A stretch of DNA of 64,000 bases from Pseudoalteromonas amylolytica (GCF_001854605.1 NZ_MKJU01000025.1:951288-1015287), one strand, 5' to 3'. Counted from the first letter of the stretch, positions 9,554-19,547 are shown. Numbers and translations: made by a program. The notes: a model not told the origin generated them from the sequence alone.

Positions 9554-10336
9554 CTAGCAGTGCTGTTCTAATAAGTGGTTTATCATATCTGCCAAGTGTG
9601 GGAGATCATCACTGCTGATGAGTAATCTAGCTTTTGACTCATCCAAGTCCATCGCTTCTTTGAAGAACCCAACTAATCCTCTGGCTTTACGATCAATTTC
9701 AAAAATGATTTCCAATTGTTCACCTCGATTAAAAAATACTACCTCGACTTCGTCGAAGTGACCATGAAATTGACCACCAATGGTTTTAAATTCTAGTTCT
9801 TGCACAAACGGAAGCTTTGCAAAAGACATTGAATCGATACCTTCACAGTCAGCCTCATACAACTTAAAACCAAGGCTTTCTAACGTATCAATAACCGCCT
9901 GTTGTAGCGTATTTGGCACCACGTGCACATAGTCTTTATCTGACTTATCAAGCGCCATATCTATATCGAGATTGGTCTCTAACCAAGTTTTAGAGTGACC
10001 AACAGTAAGTGGCGTATCCTCAGAAAGCGCCAATACAAAGGGAAATTCCTTGTGCTGTTCGCTCTCAATTGTAAACTTCTCGTCCAACACAAAACGCGCC
10101 AAAGTGTACTCTCTCACTTCAGTGACAACATCATCATTTTCTGTTTCAACTTCAACGGTATAATTACATACCACATCTAGGTCAATTTTATTGATTTCCT
10201 GTGCAACACTACCACCAACGACTTTAATAACCCCAGTTAATTCATCTCCCGGAGCTGCTTGGTGGTGATCTAATACTGCATCTATCTTCGCGGCGCCAAT
10301 ACCAACGCTACTTAAGACTTTTTTAAAAAACGACAT
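9554..10336 (-). CDS. Spo0M-like sporulation-control family protein
   Basis: A 260-residue arrestin-fold protein of the Spo0M family. The start matches the family (MSFFKKVLSSVGIGAAKID) and is preceded by AGAAGG with good spacing, so I prefer ATG 10336 to the longer frame opening at 10423. The acidic N-terminal half (HHQAAPGDELTGVIKVVGG) is the beta-sandwich typical of the family; the C-terminal part ends in a helical SSDDLPHLADMINHLLEQ segment. In Bacillus Spo0M affects sporulation and division; in non-sporulating marine bacteria the role is not established, so no function is claimed. It appears to be a single-gene unit. Confidence 0.85.
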   Translation of the reverse strand: MSFFKKVLSSVGIGAAKIDAVLDHHQAAPGDELTGVIKVVGGSVAQEINKIDLDVVCNYTVEVETENDDVVTEVREYTLARFVLDEKFTIESEQHKEFPFVLALSEDTPLTVGHSKTWLETNLDIDMALDKSDKDYVHVVPNTLQQAVIDTLESLGFKLYEADCEGIDSMSFAKLPFVQELEFKTIGGQFHGHFDEVEVVFFNRGEQLEIIFEIDRKARGLVGFFKEAMDLDESKARLLISSDDLPHLADMINHLLEQHC

Positions 10337-10528
10337 ATTCATCCTTCTATATTCAAAATACCGTGTATGTGGGTCTACCTTCTCGTAAGGTATTGTCATA
10401 TAGCAAAGTTTAAAGCGCAACAAGACATGGGATAAGCTTTGAATACATTATGTTTAAGCGTATCAAATTCAACAATAAATATTTTTATATCCATGATTGT
10501 TGCGCTATTCACCTTAGATCATTAAGGA

Positions 10529-11992
10529 TTAATTAGCTTTATCGCATACAGGTAGCCCTTGCTTGGCACTTTCTAGGCTACATGTAATAAATACAGCGCC
10601 TTGCGTATCTATGAACTCACCTGTCCATTGTTTTGTATTAGCGACTTTTGTCAACGAAAGGTAGCCAAACTTACCCTGCGTATTGGTCATTGCCTGCTGC
10701 GAATCGATAGTAGCAGTCACACTTTCGTTACCACTGTCGCTGCTCAAACTAACGCCACTATTGCCCACAACGATTTGCGGTGGTCTTCGACTGTTCTGCT
10801 CAAATGTAACCGACTGATAAATATGCATGTGACCGGATAGAGACAATGCCACTTGAGAAGGCAGTACACCTTGTTTCGTTTTAGCGAGTGCGGTTTGCAG
10901 TTGAATATTAAGCGTATCCAAAGGTGTGGCGCTATTAAGTCCCCATATGGGTCTGTGAGTCATCATCCAAGTTGCATTGTCAGAATCAGCAAAGGTGTTT
11001 AGTTGTTCAAACTGTGCTGTATATTGTGCGGTTAAATCATTTGTAGCCAGCTCATCACAGGCGTTAGCAGAGTCGAATACCCATAAGTTCAAATCATCCA
11101 GCTCTAAGCCATAGGGTTCTATCATGGCAATATGAGGCGCGGCAGTTTTTGGCGGGTTATTATAATCCCCTTGATCTGGACAAGCCTGTTGCGTAACAGA
11201 GTCTTCAAATTGCGCCCCGGGTCCAAAAAAGTAAAACCACCCCACCCCAGCTCTTGAGCATAGTTCATGGTTTCCTCTTGCAAACACCCAAGGTGCGGTC
11301 GCCATTAATTTGCTAGCAGGTTCAAAAAAATCTACCTTCCAACTGTTCCAGCTGTCTGGTCTGGGGCTATTGTTGGCGTTTTGACTGTAGTAGGTAGTTT
11401 CAAGCCCACATGTTGGCCCCCCATACCCTCCATCACCTGCGTCATATGCATACGTGTCTGCGCTGATGCTGCCTGAAGTGCCACGATAGTTAAAATCACC
11501 CATGTGCAATATAAGATCTTTGCTGCTTTGTGAAGCTAGATCCGCCAGTGTTTTGAACGGCTCGGCAGGTGTGTTGTCGCACACTTTTTCCTTGCACCCA
11601 GTGTCACCAAACACTTGAATGTGCTTCGGCGCGAGTGTCGTTTCAGCAAGACGCAAGGTACTACCCTGCACTGTGTAACTCGTATTTGGCGCTAATACAG
11701 CCTCACATACAGTCACAGGAAATAACGTTACATCAGGCCTAAAGTTTCGCCTTTTGGTTCGAATAATCCGTCCATCATCACCCTGTAAGGCTGGGCAGGA
11801 CTTGTCATCATTCAACACCTGCGGGACAACAACCCGTCCATATATTAAGGTCTGTCCAATCTTTCCAGGTGCCAGCATGGCATAAGCTGCCACGGGGGTT
11901 GTATCTTGGTTAGATGCTGATGGTTGGTTGTTACTTTGTTCCATGCAGCCAAGTAAAAAAGATGAGGTGATAATTAGTGTGGGTAATCGCAT
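10529..11992 (-). CDS. Lipoprotein metallophosphoesterase (calcineurin-like)
   Basis: A 487-residue exported protein with a lipobox LLGC (Cys16). Metallophosphoesterase motifs appear in order: FGDTG (Asp130), HMGDFNYRG (Asp166), RGNHE (240-243), MTHRP (His346) and SGHMH (387-390), which together form the di-metal site of purple-acid-phosphatase-like enzymes. An N-terminal stretch of about 110 residues before the catalytic core is of no recognised family. It probably hydrolyses phosphomonoesters or diesters at the outer face of the cell. The substrate cannot be read from sequence. It stands alone between two leftward genes, with a terminator of the upstream gene just before it. Confidence 0.85.
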   Translation of the reverse strand: MRLPTLIITSSFLLGCMEQSNNQPSASNQDTTPVAAYAMLAPGKIGQTLIYGRVVVPQVLNDDKSCPALQGDDGRIIRTKRRNFRPDVTLFPVTVCEAVLAPNTSYTVQGSTLRLAETTLAPKHIQVFGDTGCKEKVCDNTPAEPFKTLADLASQSSKDLILHMGDFNYRGTSGSISADTYAYDAGDGGYGGPTCGLETTYYSQNANNSPRPDSWNSWKVDFFEPASKLMATAPWVFARGNHELCSRAGVGWFYFFGPGAQFEDSVTQQACPDQGDYNNPPKTAAPHIAMIEPYGLELDDLNLWVFDSANACDELATNDLTAQYTAQFEQLNTFADSDNATWMMTHRPIWGLNSATPLDTLNIQLQTALAKTKQGVLPSQVALSLSGHMHIYQSVTFEQNSRRPPQIVVGNSGVSLSSDSGNESVTATIDSQQAMTNTQGKFGYLSLTKVANTKQWTGEFIDTQGAVFITCSLESAKQGLPVCDKAN

Positions 11993-12061
11993 CGCAGCAT
12001 TCCTTTAATAAAATCTCGTATAGAGTCTAATATACAATGCCATTTTCACACGCTTTTGTAT

Positions 12062-12090
12062 AAAAAACGCCAGCTTATATGCTGGCGTTA
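12062..12090 (-). terminator. Rho-independent terminator after the S9 peptidase gene
   Basis: On the minus strand a 9-bp stem, AACGCCAGC with GCTGGCGTT (12066-12074 and 12081-12089) and a 6-base loop, is followed by a T-run. It lies 15 bases past the stop codon of the leftward peptidase gene. Confidence 0.85.
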
Positions 12091-12104
12091 AGATCATTCA
12101 TTGT

Positions 12105-14588
12105 TTAAAGGTTCTCTTTAAACAGCTTGTGAATGCGTCGGTATTCATCCAACCAACTCGATGGCTGTCTAAAACCATGCGGCTCTACTGGATAAATTGC
12201 GGTTTCAAAACCCGTTTTCTCAAGTTCTATCAAGCGCTGTACAAGACGAACAACATCTTGGAAGAACACATTGTCATCCAACATAGGGGCGTTGATCAGC
12301 AACTCGTTTTTTAAGCCCTCTGCAAAGTAAATTGGCGAACTGCGCTCATAGGCGATTGGGTCAACATCTGGATGGTTCAAAATATTCGATGTATAACCGC
12401 GATTGTAATACGCCCAATCTGTTACAGGTCTTATCGCGGCTCCAGCTTTGAATAAATCGGGTTGAGTAAACAACCCCATAAAGGTCATGAAACCGCCGTA
12501 CGATCCACCGTAAGTTCCCACGGCTTGTTGGTCAACATTGGCATTCTCAACCATCCATTTTACACCATCGGCCAAATCTTCAACTTCTGGCTTACCCATA
12601 TGGCGATATATTGCGGTACGCCAATCACGGCCATAGCCTTTTGACGCTCTATAGTCCATATCCATGACCACATATCCCTCGCTTGCTAGCAGTGAGTGGA
12701 ACATAAACTCCCTAAAGTAAACTGACCAACCCATGTGAGAGTTTTGCAGATAGCCTGCACCGTGATTGAAGATAACCGCTTTGCGCTTTTTATCCTGTTC
12801 CCCCTCCACATAGTCTGCAGGGTAATACACCTTGGCATACACTGGCTGTTCACCATGGCTCGAAGGAACGGCAACAATTTTTGGCGCTATCAGCTTCTTC
12901 TCTAAAAACGCCTCGGACACCGTGTTTGTCACACGTGTAGCTGTCGCATTTGGCGCCACTTTTGACACATATAACTCTTGCGGCATCATGATTTTAGAAT
13001 GAGTAAGTAAAAGCTGGCTTTCATCTGGGCTTAAGCTGTAATCCGTCATGCCATCTAAGTTGGTGAGCTGTACGCGTTGGTTCGTTTGGGTATTTACACG
13101 GTAGATTTCATACAACCCAGGATGCTCAATATTTGCCTTAAAATAGATGTGATTGTCATCTTTACTCAAGGTCAGATCTGAAACAACATATTGGCCTTTG
13201 GTCAGTTGTTTAGCTTTGCCCTGTAACGGCTTAGTATAGATGTGGCTATAGCCACTTTGCTCTGATAAGTAATACAGCGTATCGCTGTTATTAAACCAAC
13301 CAAAGTCATTATGGGCGTAGTTTATCCAGGCATCATCATGTAAACGATGCTGCGACACAAGCGCTTGCTTCGCAAAGTCAATTGTTGCTATCCAGCGGTC
13401 TTTGTTATCCCATGCTTCAAGCATCAATGCTACCTGCTCACCCGTGCTGTTCCACTGTATCGCGTCTTGCCCTCTTTGGCGTAGCAGGTTGATATCTCTG
13501 GGCTGCTTTTTAGACTCATACTTTTTGCCATCACGAGCTGCGTTTTCTTTTTTAACCGCAGCAAGTACATCTTCGTCAAAACCAGGCAAAGTGTCATATG
13601 CCAATGTGGTATGTGTCTGTTTTAATAGATCGATAAAGACGACTTCTGAAGAGTGACTTTTCGCATCTGCGACCTTGCGTCGGGCTGGCACAGATTCTAT
13701 GTGTCCATCTTGGCTAACATAGTTTGGCATGATATCGCCCTCATCTCGCCAAGTGCGCTTATCACCAATAACCGCTATTAGCTTGTCACCTTTTGGAGAG
13801 AGGCTGACTTCAAAAAGTTGCTTTCCTTTGCCAAGGTAGATGTGATTGTCGGCAAGCGTGCTATTTTGTGCTTTAAGTTGCTCTGTACGTGTTTGCTTAT
13901 CCGCTTTATTTTTGTGTTGTAACGCAACAAACTCTATTAACTTGTGCTGTTCTTTCGCAATATAGCTACTGGGTTCTTTTAAACCGGCAGGCTCATCACT
14001 CAAGTGCAACTTAACAAGTTCCACAGAGCGCCCGGTCGCTAAGTCAATTTTATAGAAGGTGTTATCGATACGATAAGATAATTCACCTGTGAGTAAAAAT
14101 TGTAGGCTAGACTCACGCTCTGAACTATGGGTTAGCTGCGTGATTGCGCCACTAGCAATGGTTTTTAAGAATATATTCCCTTCAAAGGTGTAGGCCTGAT
14201 ATTTACCGTCTTTAGAGTAAATTGCATCGTCAGCGCCGATGGTATGTAGCTGGCTAAGTTGAACTTGGTTTGGCGTAAAGCCACTGATTGTATCAACAGT
14301 AACAGAGAAGGTATCCCTAAGTTCATTACCTTGTTGCTTGCGCTCAAAAATTACCGTCTTGCTATCAGCTGCCCAAAAGGCGCTTTCTGGCTGTCGACCC
14401 AGCCAATCAGGGTGCGCCATAGCTTGCTCAAGTGTGATATTCTCGCCACCAAAATCTACAGGTGTTGCAACTACAGGCTGAAAGTTTTGTTTTGTTTCGC
14501 TGCTTTTTGCAGCTTGATGAGTCGTTTGACAACCCGTGAGCAGTAAACTTGATGCCACGGCAATCGAAAGGATTGATTGTTTGATCAT
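12105..14588 (-). CDS. S9 family prolyl oligopeptidase-like lipoprotein peptidase
   Basis: Starting at ATG 14588 the protein has 827 residues and a lipoprotein signal ending in LLLTGC. A longer frame opens at 14771, but it would run through the preceding terminator and mask the signal peptide, and AAGAAG lies just before 14588. The N-terminal two thirds carry WD/DPP-IV-like propeller repeats (SPKGDKLIAVIGD, LSPDESQLLLTHS). The C-terminal alpha/beta hydrolase holds the triad Ser696 (GGSYGG), Asp771 or 772 (MLDDN) and His804 (EPHGF). It should trim peptides in the periplasm or at the outer membrane. The usual LLIHG before the Asp is LLINAP here. It is transcribed alone. Confidence 0.9.
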   Translation of the reverse strand: MIKQSILSIAVASSLLLTGCQTTHQAAKSSETKQNFQPVVATPVDFGGENITLEQAMAHPDWLGRQPESAFWAADSKTVIFERKQQGNELRDTFSVTVDTISGFTPNQVQLSQLHTIGADDAIYSKDGKYQAYTFEGNIFLKTIASGAITQLTHSSERESSLQFLLTGELSYRIDNTFYKIDLATGRSVELVKLHLSDEPAGLKEPSSYIAKEQHKLIEFVALQHKNKADKQTRTEQLKAQNSTLADNHIYLGKGKQLFEVSLSPKGDKLIAVIGDKRTWRDEGDIMPNYVSQDGHIESVPARRKVADAKSHSSEVVFIDLLKQTHTTLAYDTLPGFDEDVLAAVKKENAARDGKKYESKKQPRDINLLRQRGQDAIQWNSTGEQVALMLEAWDNKDRWIATIDFAKQALVSQHRLHDDAWINYAHNDFGWFNNSDTLYYLSEQSGYSHIYTKPLQGKAKQLTKGQYVVSDLTLSKDDNHIYFKANIEHPGLYEIYRVNTQTNQRVQLTNLDGMTDYSLSPDESQLLLTHSKIMMPQELYVSKVAPNATATRVTNTVSEAFLEKKLIAPKIVAVPSSHGEQPVYAKVYYPADYVEGEQDKKRKAVIFNHGAGYLQNSHMGWSVYFREFMFHSLLASEGYVVMDMDYRASKGYGRDWRTAIYRHMGKPEVEDLADGVKWMVENANVDQQAVGTYGGSYGGFMTFMGLFTQPDLFKAGAAIRPVTDWAYYNRGYTSNILNHPDVDPIAYERSSPIYFAEGLKNELLINAPMLDDNVFFQDVVRLVQRLIELEKTGFETAIYPVEPHGFRQPSSWLDEYRRIHKLFKENL

Positions 14589-14680
14589 AGCGCTTCTTAT
14601 TGATTGTAATATTGTTACCATTAAATCAAATGTGGCGTGGAAATTCATGTAATTTAAGATTAATGACCGAGTTTCGAGAC

Positions 14681-14709
14681 AAAAAAAAGGCCAGTAAGTG
14701 ATACTGGCC
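14681..14709 (-). terminator. Rho-independent terminator after the YeiH-like gene
   Basis: Minus-strand stem GGCCAGTA/TACTGGCC (14689-14696 with 14702-14709), 5-base loop, followed by eight T residues. It ends transcription of the leftward exporter gene and separates it from the peptidase gene. Confidence 0.85.
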
Positions 14710-14823
14710 AAATACTCTCTGCGCTCACATAGTCGTTGATGGACAACGATTATGAAATGAGGCCTATCCACGCCTCAAAGTATAGGACTACAGAAACATA
14801 AAACAGTTCAAAAAAATTCGTAA

Positions 14824-15756
14824 TTATTGTATTAAACCGTCAAGAATGAGTAGTAACAGCACCGCACTAACGATGACCCATAGCACGATTGCCATGGCAA
14901 AAACTCGCCAACCAGTTTGTTTTATAACTGCTTTTGATACCCCTGCGCCAATCAAAAATAAGGTTGCAACTAATACATGCTTTGCACCGATGTATAGCGT
15001 CTGCCATAGTTCATTAAAATGAGGAAAATAGCTGTTACACAGCGCAGCCAATAAAAAGCCAAAAATAAAAAGTGGAATGCTGGCACGCTCTTCACTGCGC
15101 CAAAATACACCTGCCGCCGCTGTATACGGAATGATCCACATGGCGCGAGTCAGTTTTATCGTCGTGGCAATACCAACCGCCACAGGGCCATATGTAGCTG
15201 CAGCCGCCACCACACTACTGGTATCATGTATTGCCAATGCTGCCCACAGTGCAAATTGCTCATCACTGAGCATAAGTGCACGTCCAAGCCATGGAAATAA
15301 CACTAATCCAATCGCGTTAAGAGAAAACACCACGGCTAGTGCCACTGCTATTTCATGTTGTTTGGCTTTTATCACCGGCGCCATAGCAGCTATGGCACTG
15401 CCTCCACAAATGGCAGTACCAAAAGAAATAAGCACCCCGGTATTGCGATTGAGTCGAAATGCCTGTGTAAGGATTTCTCCCAAGCCAATGATGGCTGTTA
15501 TGCTAACAATGGTTAAAACCAATGAGCTGCGACCAACTTCAATGATTTCTTGGATATTAACGTTGAAACCAAGGCCTATCACCGCTACTTTCAGCAACCA
15601 TTTACTCCACAGGTTACTGAGCTGCTCAAATGGGTTGCCCAAAAGCCAAGCAAAGCCAACACCAAGCCCCAATGCCAAAGTTGGGCTAACAAAAGGCGCA
15701 AAGCTTAATATAAATAAGCCAATAAAGACGTATTGAACAGCTTGTATTGGGAGCAT
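14824..15756 (-). CDS. YeiH-family (UPF0324) membrane protein, putative sulfate exporter
   Basis: A 310-residue inner-membrane protein with about ten hydrophobic segments over its whole length. It matches the YeiH/UPF0324 family by length and by conserved stretches such as KVAVIGLGFNVN, SFGTAICGGSAIAA, AIHDTSSVVAAA and KLTRAMWI. Family members are annotated as putative sulfate exporters, but the substrate is not firmly known for this subgroup. No LysR-type regulator, which often neighbours yeiH, is present here. It has its own terminator and lies downstream of nothing obvious, so it is probably monocistronic. Confidence 0.85.
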   Translation of the reverse strand: MLPIQAVQYVFIGLFILSFAPFVSPTLALGLGVGFAWLLGNPFEQLSNLWSKWLLKVAVIGLGFNVNIQEIIEVGRSSLVLTIVSITAIIGLGEILTQAFRLNRNTGVLISFGTAICGGSAIAAMAPVIKAKQHEIAVALAVVFSLNAIGLVLFPWLGRALMLSDEQFALWAALAIHDTSSVVAAAATYGPVAVGIATTIKLTRAMWIIPYTAAAGVFWRSEERASIPLFIFGFLLAALCNSYFPHFNELWQTLYIGAKHVLVATLFLIGAGVSKAVIKQTGWRVFAMAIVLWVIVSAVLLLLILDGLIQ

Positions 15757-15773
15757 AGCGACATCACTATTTA

Positions 15774-15802
15774 TAAAAAAAACCGAGCAAAAAGCTCGGT
15801 TT
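15774..15802 (-). terminator. Rho-independent terminator of purEK
   Basis: Minus-strand stem AACCGAGC/GCTCGGTT (15781-15788 with 15795-15802), followed by eight T residues, 9 bases after the purK stop. Confidence 0.9.
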
Positions 15803-15810
15803 CATGTTAC

Positions 15811-16959
15811 TTAAGCGCCAATTAAACTGCACGCGGTGGCTTTAACGCCGGGATAATCTTGTTCGGGCAAAATCGCAGCTAACTCATCCAAGCGCTCACC
15901 CAATTGCTTGAGATCTTTACCTGAAACATTGATATGGCCCATCTTACGACCTGGTTTGGCCGCTTTGGAGTACCAATGACTGGTGGTGTCAGGCACCGCG
16001 AGTACTGAATGTGCAATTGCAGGCTGCCCTAACACATTGATCATCGCCGTAGGCCTTAGCAATTCTGTTGAACCTAGTGGTAAACCTGCCACGGCACGCA
16101 TATGATTTTCAAACTGGCTCACATGGCACCCTTGTTGCGTCCAGTGTCCCGAGTTATGAACGCGCGGCGCAATTTCATTCACCAGCAAGGTGCCTTGCAC
16201 ATCAAAAAACTCAATTGCCAATACACCAACATAATCCAAGGCATTTGCTATGGCATTAAATGCATCTTGTGCTTGCTGCTCAATTTCGTGTTTCTCTTTG
16301 CCAGCAATAGACAGGGTCAACACGCCATTTGTATGTTGATTTTCTGTCAGTGGATAGGTTTTACACTGTCCTTGCTTATCTCTTACACCTATGATTGACA
16401 CTTCACGGTCAAAAGGGATCATTTTCTCAGCAATGATAGAATGCGGTGCATGCTCTGTACCAGAGGCGATAAACTCAGCCATTTCTGACCAAATCTGTTC
16501 CACATCATTTTGGCTTTTAACACGCCATTGGCCTTTACCGTCGTAGCCTGCCTGACAGGTTTTTACAACCAGAGGCATACCTAAACGCTCAATCGCACTC
16601 AAAAAGTGACTCTTTTGTGTGATCAACTGATAAGGTGCACAAGCAACTTTGGCTTTATCTAGCAGTGCTTTTTCTTTTGCTCTGTCACCACCTGTTGCGA
16701 TAGCCTCAGCACCTGGGTAAAACTTGCCACTTTGCGCGCACAGCGTCAGTACATCATGTGGGATGTGCTCAAACTCCGCTGTAATGGCATGGCTTCGAGA
16801 AATAGCGTGTTCCAGTGTAAAATCTGTTGTTACAAAAGTTACTGGATCAATTACCTGCTTTGATCCTACATCATACGCAAGCACATGTAGGTCTAAATGA
16901 GTAGCAGATAAACTCATCATGCGAGCAAGTTGCCCCGCTCCTAAAACAAGAATATTCAT
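15811..16959 (-). CDS. purK: N5-carboxyaminoimidazole ribonucleotide synthase
   Basis: ATP-grasp enzyme of purine synthesis that converts AIR, bicarbonate and ATP to N5-CAIR, the substrate of PurE. The 382-residue protein has the typical start MNILVLGAGQLARMM, the ATP-grasp core (PLVVKTCQAGYDGKGQW) and the catalytic region FFDVQGTLLVNEIAPRVHNSGHWT, all intact and of normal length. It begins one base after the purE stop, so the two are translationally linked. A terminator follows directly. I see no clear PurR box upstream of the pair. Confidence 0.97.
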   Translation of the reverse strand: MNILVLGAGQLARMMSLSATHLDLHVLAYDVGSKQVIDPVTFVTTDFTLEHAISRSHAITAEFEHIPHDVLTLCAQSGKFYPGAEAIATGGDRAKEKALLDKAKVACAPYQLITQKSHFLSAIERLGMPLVVKTCQAGYDGKGQWRVKSQNDVEQIWSEMAEFIASGTEHAPHSIIAEKMIPFDREVSIIGVRDKQGQCKTYPLTENQHTNGVLTLSIAGKEKHEIEQQAQDAFNAIANALDYVGVLAIEFFDVQGTLLVNEIAPRVHNSGHWTQQGCHVSQFENHMRAVAGLPLGSTELLRPTAMINVLGQPAIAHSVLAVPDTTSHWYSKAAKPGRKMGHINVSGKDLKQLGERLDELAAILPEQDYPGVKATACSLIGA

Positions 16960-16960
16960 A

Positions 16961-17443
16961 TTACTCAGCAGGGTTTGGGTTGGCTAACACAGTCTCTGTT
17001 TGTTCTTTGCGGAACGCTTCAACTTTGGCAAAAATCTCTGGTTGCTGACAACCGAGGATCTGTGCAGCTAACAAACCCGCGTTTGCAGCACCTGCATCAC
17101 CAATTGCCAAAGTACCAACCGCTACGCCTTTTGGCATTTGGCAAATTGATAGCAGTGAGTCTACGCCATTAAGTGTTTTTGATTTAACTGGTACACCTAG
17201 TACTGGCAGGCTAGTAAACGCCGCAGCCATACCAGGTAAGTGCGCAGCGCCGCCGGCACCGGCAATAATCACTTTGATACCACGCTGTGCAGCACTTGAG
17301 GCATAGTCAGCTAATAGTTGAGGAGTACGGTGTGCTGAAACAACTTTTGTTTCGTATTCGATGCCAAATTTGTCCAACATATCTGCTGCGTGCGCCATAG
17401 TAGGCCAATCTGACTTTGAACCCATGATAATGCCAACCGTCAT
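16961..17443 (-). CDS. purE: N5-carboxyaminoimidazole ribonucleotide mutase
   Basis: Class I PurE, 160 residues, moving the carboxyl group of N5-CAIR to give CAIR. Diagnostic motifs are [13 protein letters not shown] at the N terminus, SAHRTP with the catalytic His, and [12 protein letters not shown]. Its stop is one base from the purK start, forming the usual purEK operon. The start is supported by GAGGATT a few bases upstream. The 250 bases upstream hold its promoter and the terminator of ybiT. Confidence 0.97.
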   Translation of the reverse strand: MTVGIIMGSKSDWPTMAHAADMLDKFGIEYETKVVSAHRTPQLLADYASSAAQRGIKVIIAGAGGAAHLPGMAAAFTSLPVLGVPVKSKTLNGVDSLLSICQMPKGVAVGTLAIGDAGAANAGLLAAQILGCQQPEIFAKVEAFRKEQTETVLANPNPAE

Positions 17444-17654
17444 AATAAATCCTCGGTGTTAAGTTAAACGATACAGTAACGATACGTCATTTTGAGCAAT
17501 AATTGGGGTACTCAATATGACCTAAATTTTTGCGCGCTATTATACCTAATCAGCCACGTAATACCATTATTTTAAGGCTGGTCAACACCGCCTATGTGTT
17601 GCGATGTCACTGCGTACTGATTTCGGTTTAGCACATTTTATAAATTAAAAATAA

Positions 17655-17682
17655 ATAAAAAAACCGCGCTGTTGGCGCGGTT
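17655..17682 (-). terminator. Rho-independent terminator of ybiT
   Basis: Minus-strand stem AACCGCGC/GCGCGGTT (17662-17669 with 17675-17682), loop of 5, followed by seven T residues. It lies 10 bases after the ybiT stop. Confidence 0.9.
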
Positions 17683-17692
17683 TTCTCGAGTA

Positions 17693-19285
17693 TTACTTAG
17701 CTTGCTCTTGGGTCGCTAAATATTCTTCATAGGTGCCTCTGAAATCAATAACCTTACCGTCTTTGATCTCCCACACTCTGGTGGCAAGCGAAGATACAAA
17801 CTGTCTATCGTGAGAAACGAAGAACAAAGTGCCTTCGTATTGTTCCAACGCTAAGTTAAGCGCTTCAATAGATTCCATATCCATGTGGTTGGTAGGTTCA
17901 TCCATAAGCAAAATATTATGCTTATGCATCATTAACTTACCAAATAACATACGACCCTGTTCACCACCTGATAGCACCTTTACAGACTTTTTAATGTCAT
18001 TTTGTGAGAACAACATACGACCAAGGTAACTGCGCACCACCTGCTCATCATCGCCTTCTTGTTGCCATTGTTCCATCCATTGAAACACATTGAGGTCTTT
18101 TTCAAATTCATCGGCATGGTCTTGCGCGTAGTAACCAATGTTGGCATTTTCAGACCATTTAAACTCCCCTGATTTGGGTGCCAAGCGCCCTGCTAGGGTA
18201 TTTAGCAAAGTTGTTTTACCCACACCGTTTTCACCGATAACCGCAATGCGTTCACCCACTTCAACTAACGCGTCCACACCCGAAAACAAGGTGTTCTCAA
18301 AACCCTGAGATAGGCCACCGATCTCCAATGCATTACGGAATAGTTGCTTTGATTGCTCAAAACGAATAAATGGTGACTGACGAGATGATGCTTTCACTTC
18401 ATCAAGCTGGATTTTATCAATTTGCTTAGCACGTGATGTTGCTTGTTTTGCCTTAGAGGCATTTGCTGAGAATCGCGACACAAACTGCTGTAACTCAGCA
18501 ATCTGCGCTTTCTTCTTAGCATTTTCGTTCAGTAACTTTTCACGGGCCTGCGTTGCAGCAAACATGTATTCGTCATAGTTACCCGGATAAACGCGTAACT
18601 CACCGTAGTCTATGTCAGCCATGTGCGTACATACAGAGTTTAGGAAGTGACGATCGTGCGAGATGATCAACATGGTGCAATCACGCTGGTTCAATACATC
18701 TTCAAGCCATTTAATGGTGTAAATATCCAAGTTGTTGGTTGGTTCGTCCAACAGCATGATATCAGGGTCTGCAAATAGCACTTGCGCAAGTAGCACGCGC
18801 AGTTTAAAACCCGGCGCAATTTCAGACATTGGGCCATAGTGCTGTTCAGTAGGGATACCCACGCCAAGTAGCAACTCACCCGCTTTTGACTCTGCTGAGT
18901 AGCCATCCATTTCGGCAAATTCAGTTTCTAGGTCAGCGACCTTCATGCCATCTTCTTCACTCATTTCTGGCAAAGCGTAGATGCGATCACGTTCAGCTTT
19001 GATGGCCCACAGCTCTTTATGGCCCATAATTACCGTATCAATAACACTGTATTGTTCGTACGCGAACTGATCCTGATTCAGCTTAGCCAAACGGGTGTTT
19101 GGAGATACACTGACATTACCAGTGCTAGGTTCAAGTTCACCACCAAGGATTTTCATGAAGGTAGACTTACCACAACCGTTTGCTCCGATCAGACCATAGC
19201 GGTTGCCGTCGCCGAATTTTACTGAAATATTCTCAAAAAGAGGTTTTGCACCAAACTGCATGGTGACATTAGCTGCGCTTAAAAT
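17693..19285 (-). CDS. ybiT: ABC-F family ATPase YbiT, apparent ATT start codon
   Basis: Soluble ABC-F ATPase with two ABC cassettes, acting on ribosomes rather than in transport. The first Walker A is GANGCGKST (about 34-42) and the first signature is degenerate ([11 protein letters not shown]), as in YbiT; the second cassette has [19 protein letters not shown] and [11 protein letters not shown]. The linker [20 protein letters not shown] is nearly that of E. coli YbiT. The first in-frame ATG, 19261, would cut the first beta strand. Eight codons earlier, an ATT at 19285 gives M-L-S-A-A-N-V-T before MQFG, which lines up with the usual N terminus; AGGAG stands 6 bases before it, and a TAG lies three codons further up. 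I therefore set the start at ATT, giving 530 residues. A terminator follows. Confidence 0.9.
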   Translation of the reverse strand: MLSAANVTMQFGAKPLFENISVKFGDGNRYGLIGANGCGKSTFMKILGGELEPSTGNVSVSPNTRLAKLNQDQFAYEQYSVIDTVIMGHKELWAIKAERDRIYALPEMSEEDGMKVADLETEFAEMDGYSAESKAGELLLGVGIPTEQHYGPMSEIAPGFKLRVLLAQVLFADPDIMLLDEPTNNLDIYTIKWLEDVLNQRDCTMLIISHDRHFLNSVCTHMADIDYGELRVYPGNYDEYMFAATQAREKLLNENAKKKAQIAELQQFVSRFSANASKAKQATSRAKQIDKIQLDEVKASSRQSPFIRFEQSKQLFRNALEIGGLSQGFENTLFSGVDALVEVGERIAVIGENGVGKTTLLNTLAGRLAPKSGEFKWSENANIGYYAQDHADEFEKDLNVFQWMEQWQQEGDDEQVVRSYLGRMLFSQNDIKKSVKVLSGGEQGRMLFGKLMMHKHNILLMDEPTNHMDMESIEALNLALEQYEGTLFFVSHDRQFVSSLATRVWEIKDGKVIDFRGTYEEYLATQEQAK

Positions 19286-19296
19286 AGTGGGCTCCT
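19283..19296 (-). promoter_or_regulatory. Shine-Dalgarno AGGAG and ATT initiation codon of ybiT
   Basis: AGGAG (19292-19296, read on the minus strand) sits exactly 6 bases before ATT (19285-19283). No ATG, GTG or TTG is available in frame between the upstream TAG and ATG 19261, and ATG 19261 has no ribosome site. ATT starts are very rare; the known precedent is infC. Confidence 0.7.
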
Positions 19297-19376
19297 AGGA
19301 AGTTGTCTAAGCCTAAAAACCCAATTTTAAACTAATCTGCGCTGTAAAACTACGTAAGTTCTACGGGTTTGTTTGC

Positions 19377-19547
19377 CTAGTAATCATCAAGGGCCAGTTT
19401 GATATGATATATAAACGCCTTCGGCCCCATGATCAGCAGTAAAATTGCCAAGCCTCCAGGGATCAACACAGCTTTAAGTACAGGCCCCAAGATGTAGCTG
19501 TAAAAAACAATAAATGGTAAAAACAACACATAGCCCAAAAAATTCAT
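19377..19547 (-). CDS. Small membrane protein, divergent to tetR
   Basis: A 56-residue protein with two hydrophobic segments (FLGYVLFLPFIVFYSYILG and a second ending at MGPKAFIYH). Start ATG 19547 is preceded by GGAAGG; the longer frame from 19703 would overlap the tetR start and the operator and is rejected. No family is recognised. It shares a control region with the divergent TetR gene, with an inverted repeat between them, so it is probably the regulator's target. Function unknown. Confidence 0.6.
   Translation of the reverse strand: MNFLGYVLFLPFIVFYSYILGPVLKAVLIPGGLAILLLIMGPKAFIYHIKLALDDY

Noticed and set aside
14589..14771. N-terminal extension of the S9 peptidase frame
   Set aside because: It runs through the upstream gene's terminator and would bury the lipoprotein signal peptide.
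15077..15736. 219-residue open frame opposite the YeiH-like gene
   Set aside because: It is the antisense shadow of a well-supported membrane-protein gene; no family and no ribosome site.
17444..17650. PurR operator upstream of purE
   Set aside because: I looked for an ACGCAAACGTTTGCGT-like site and found none that is convincing.
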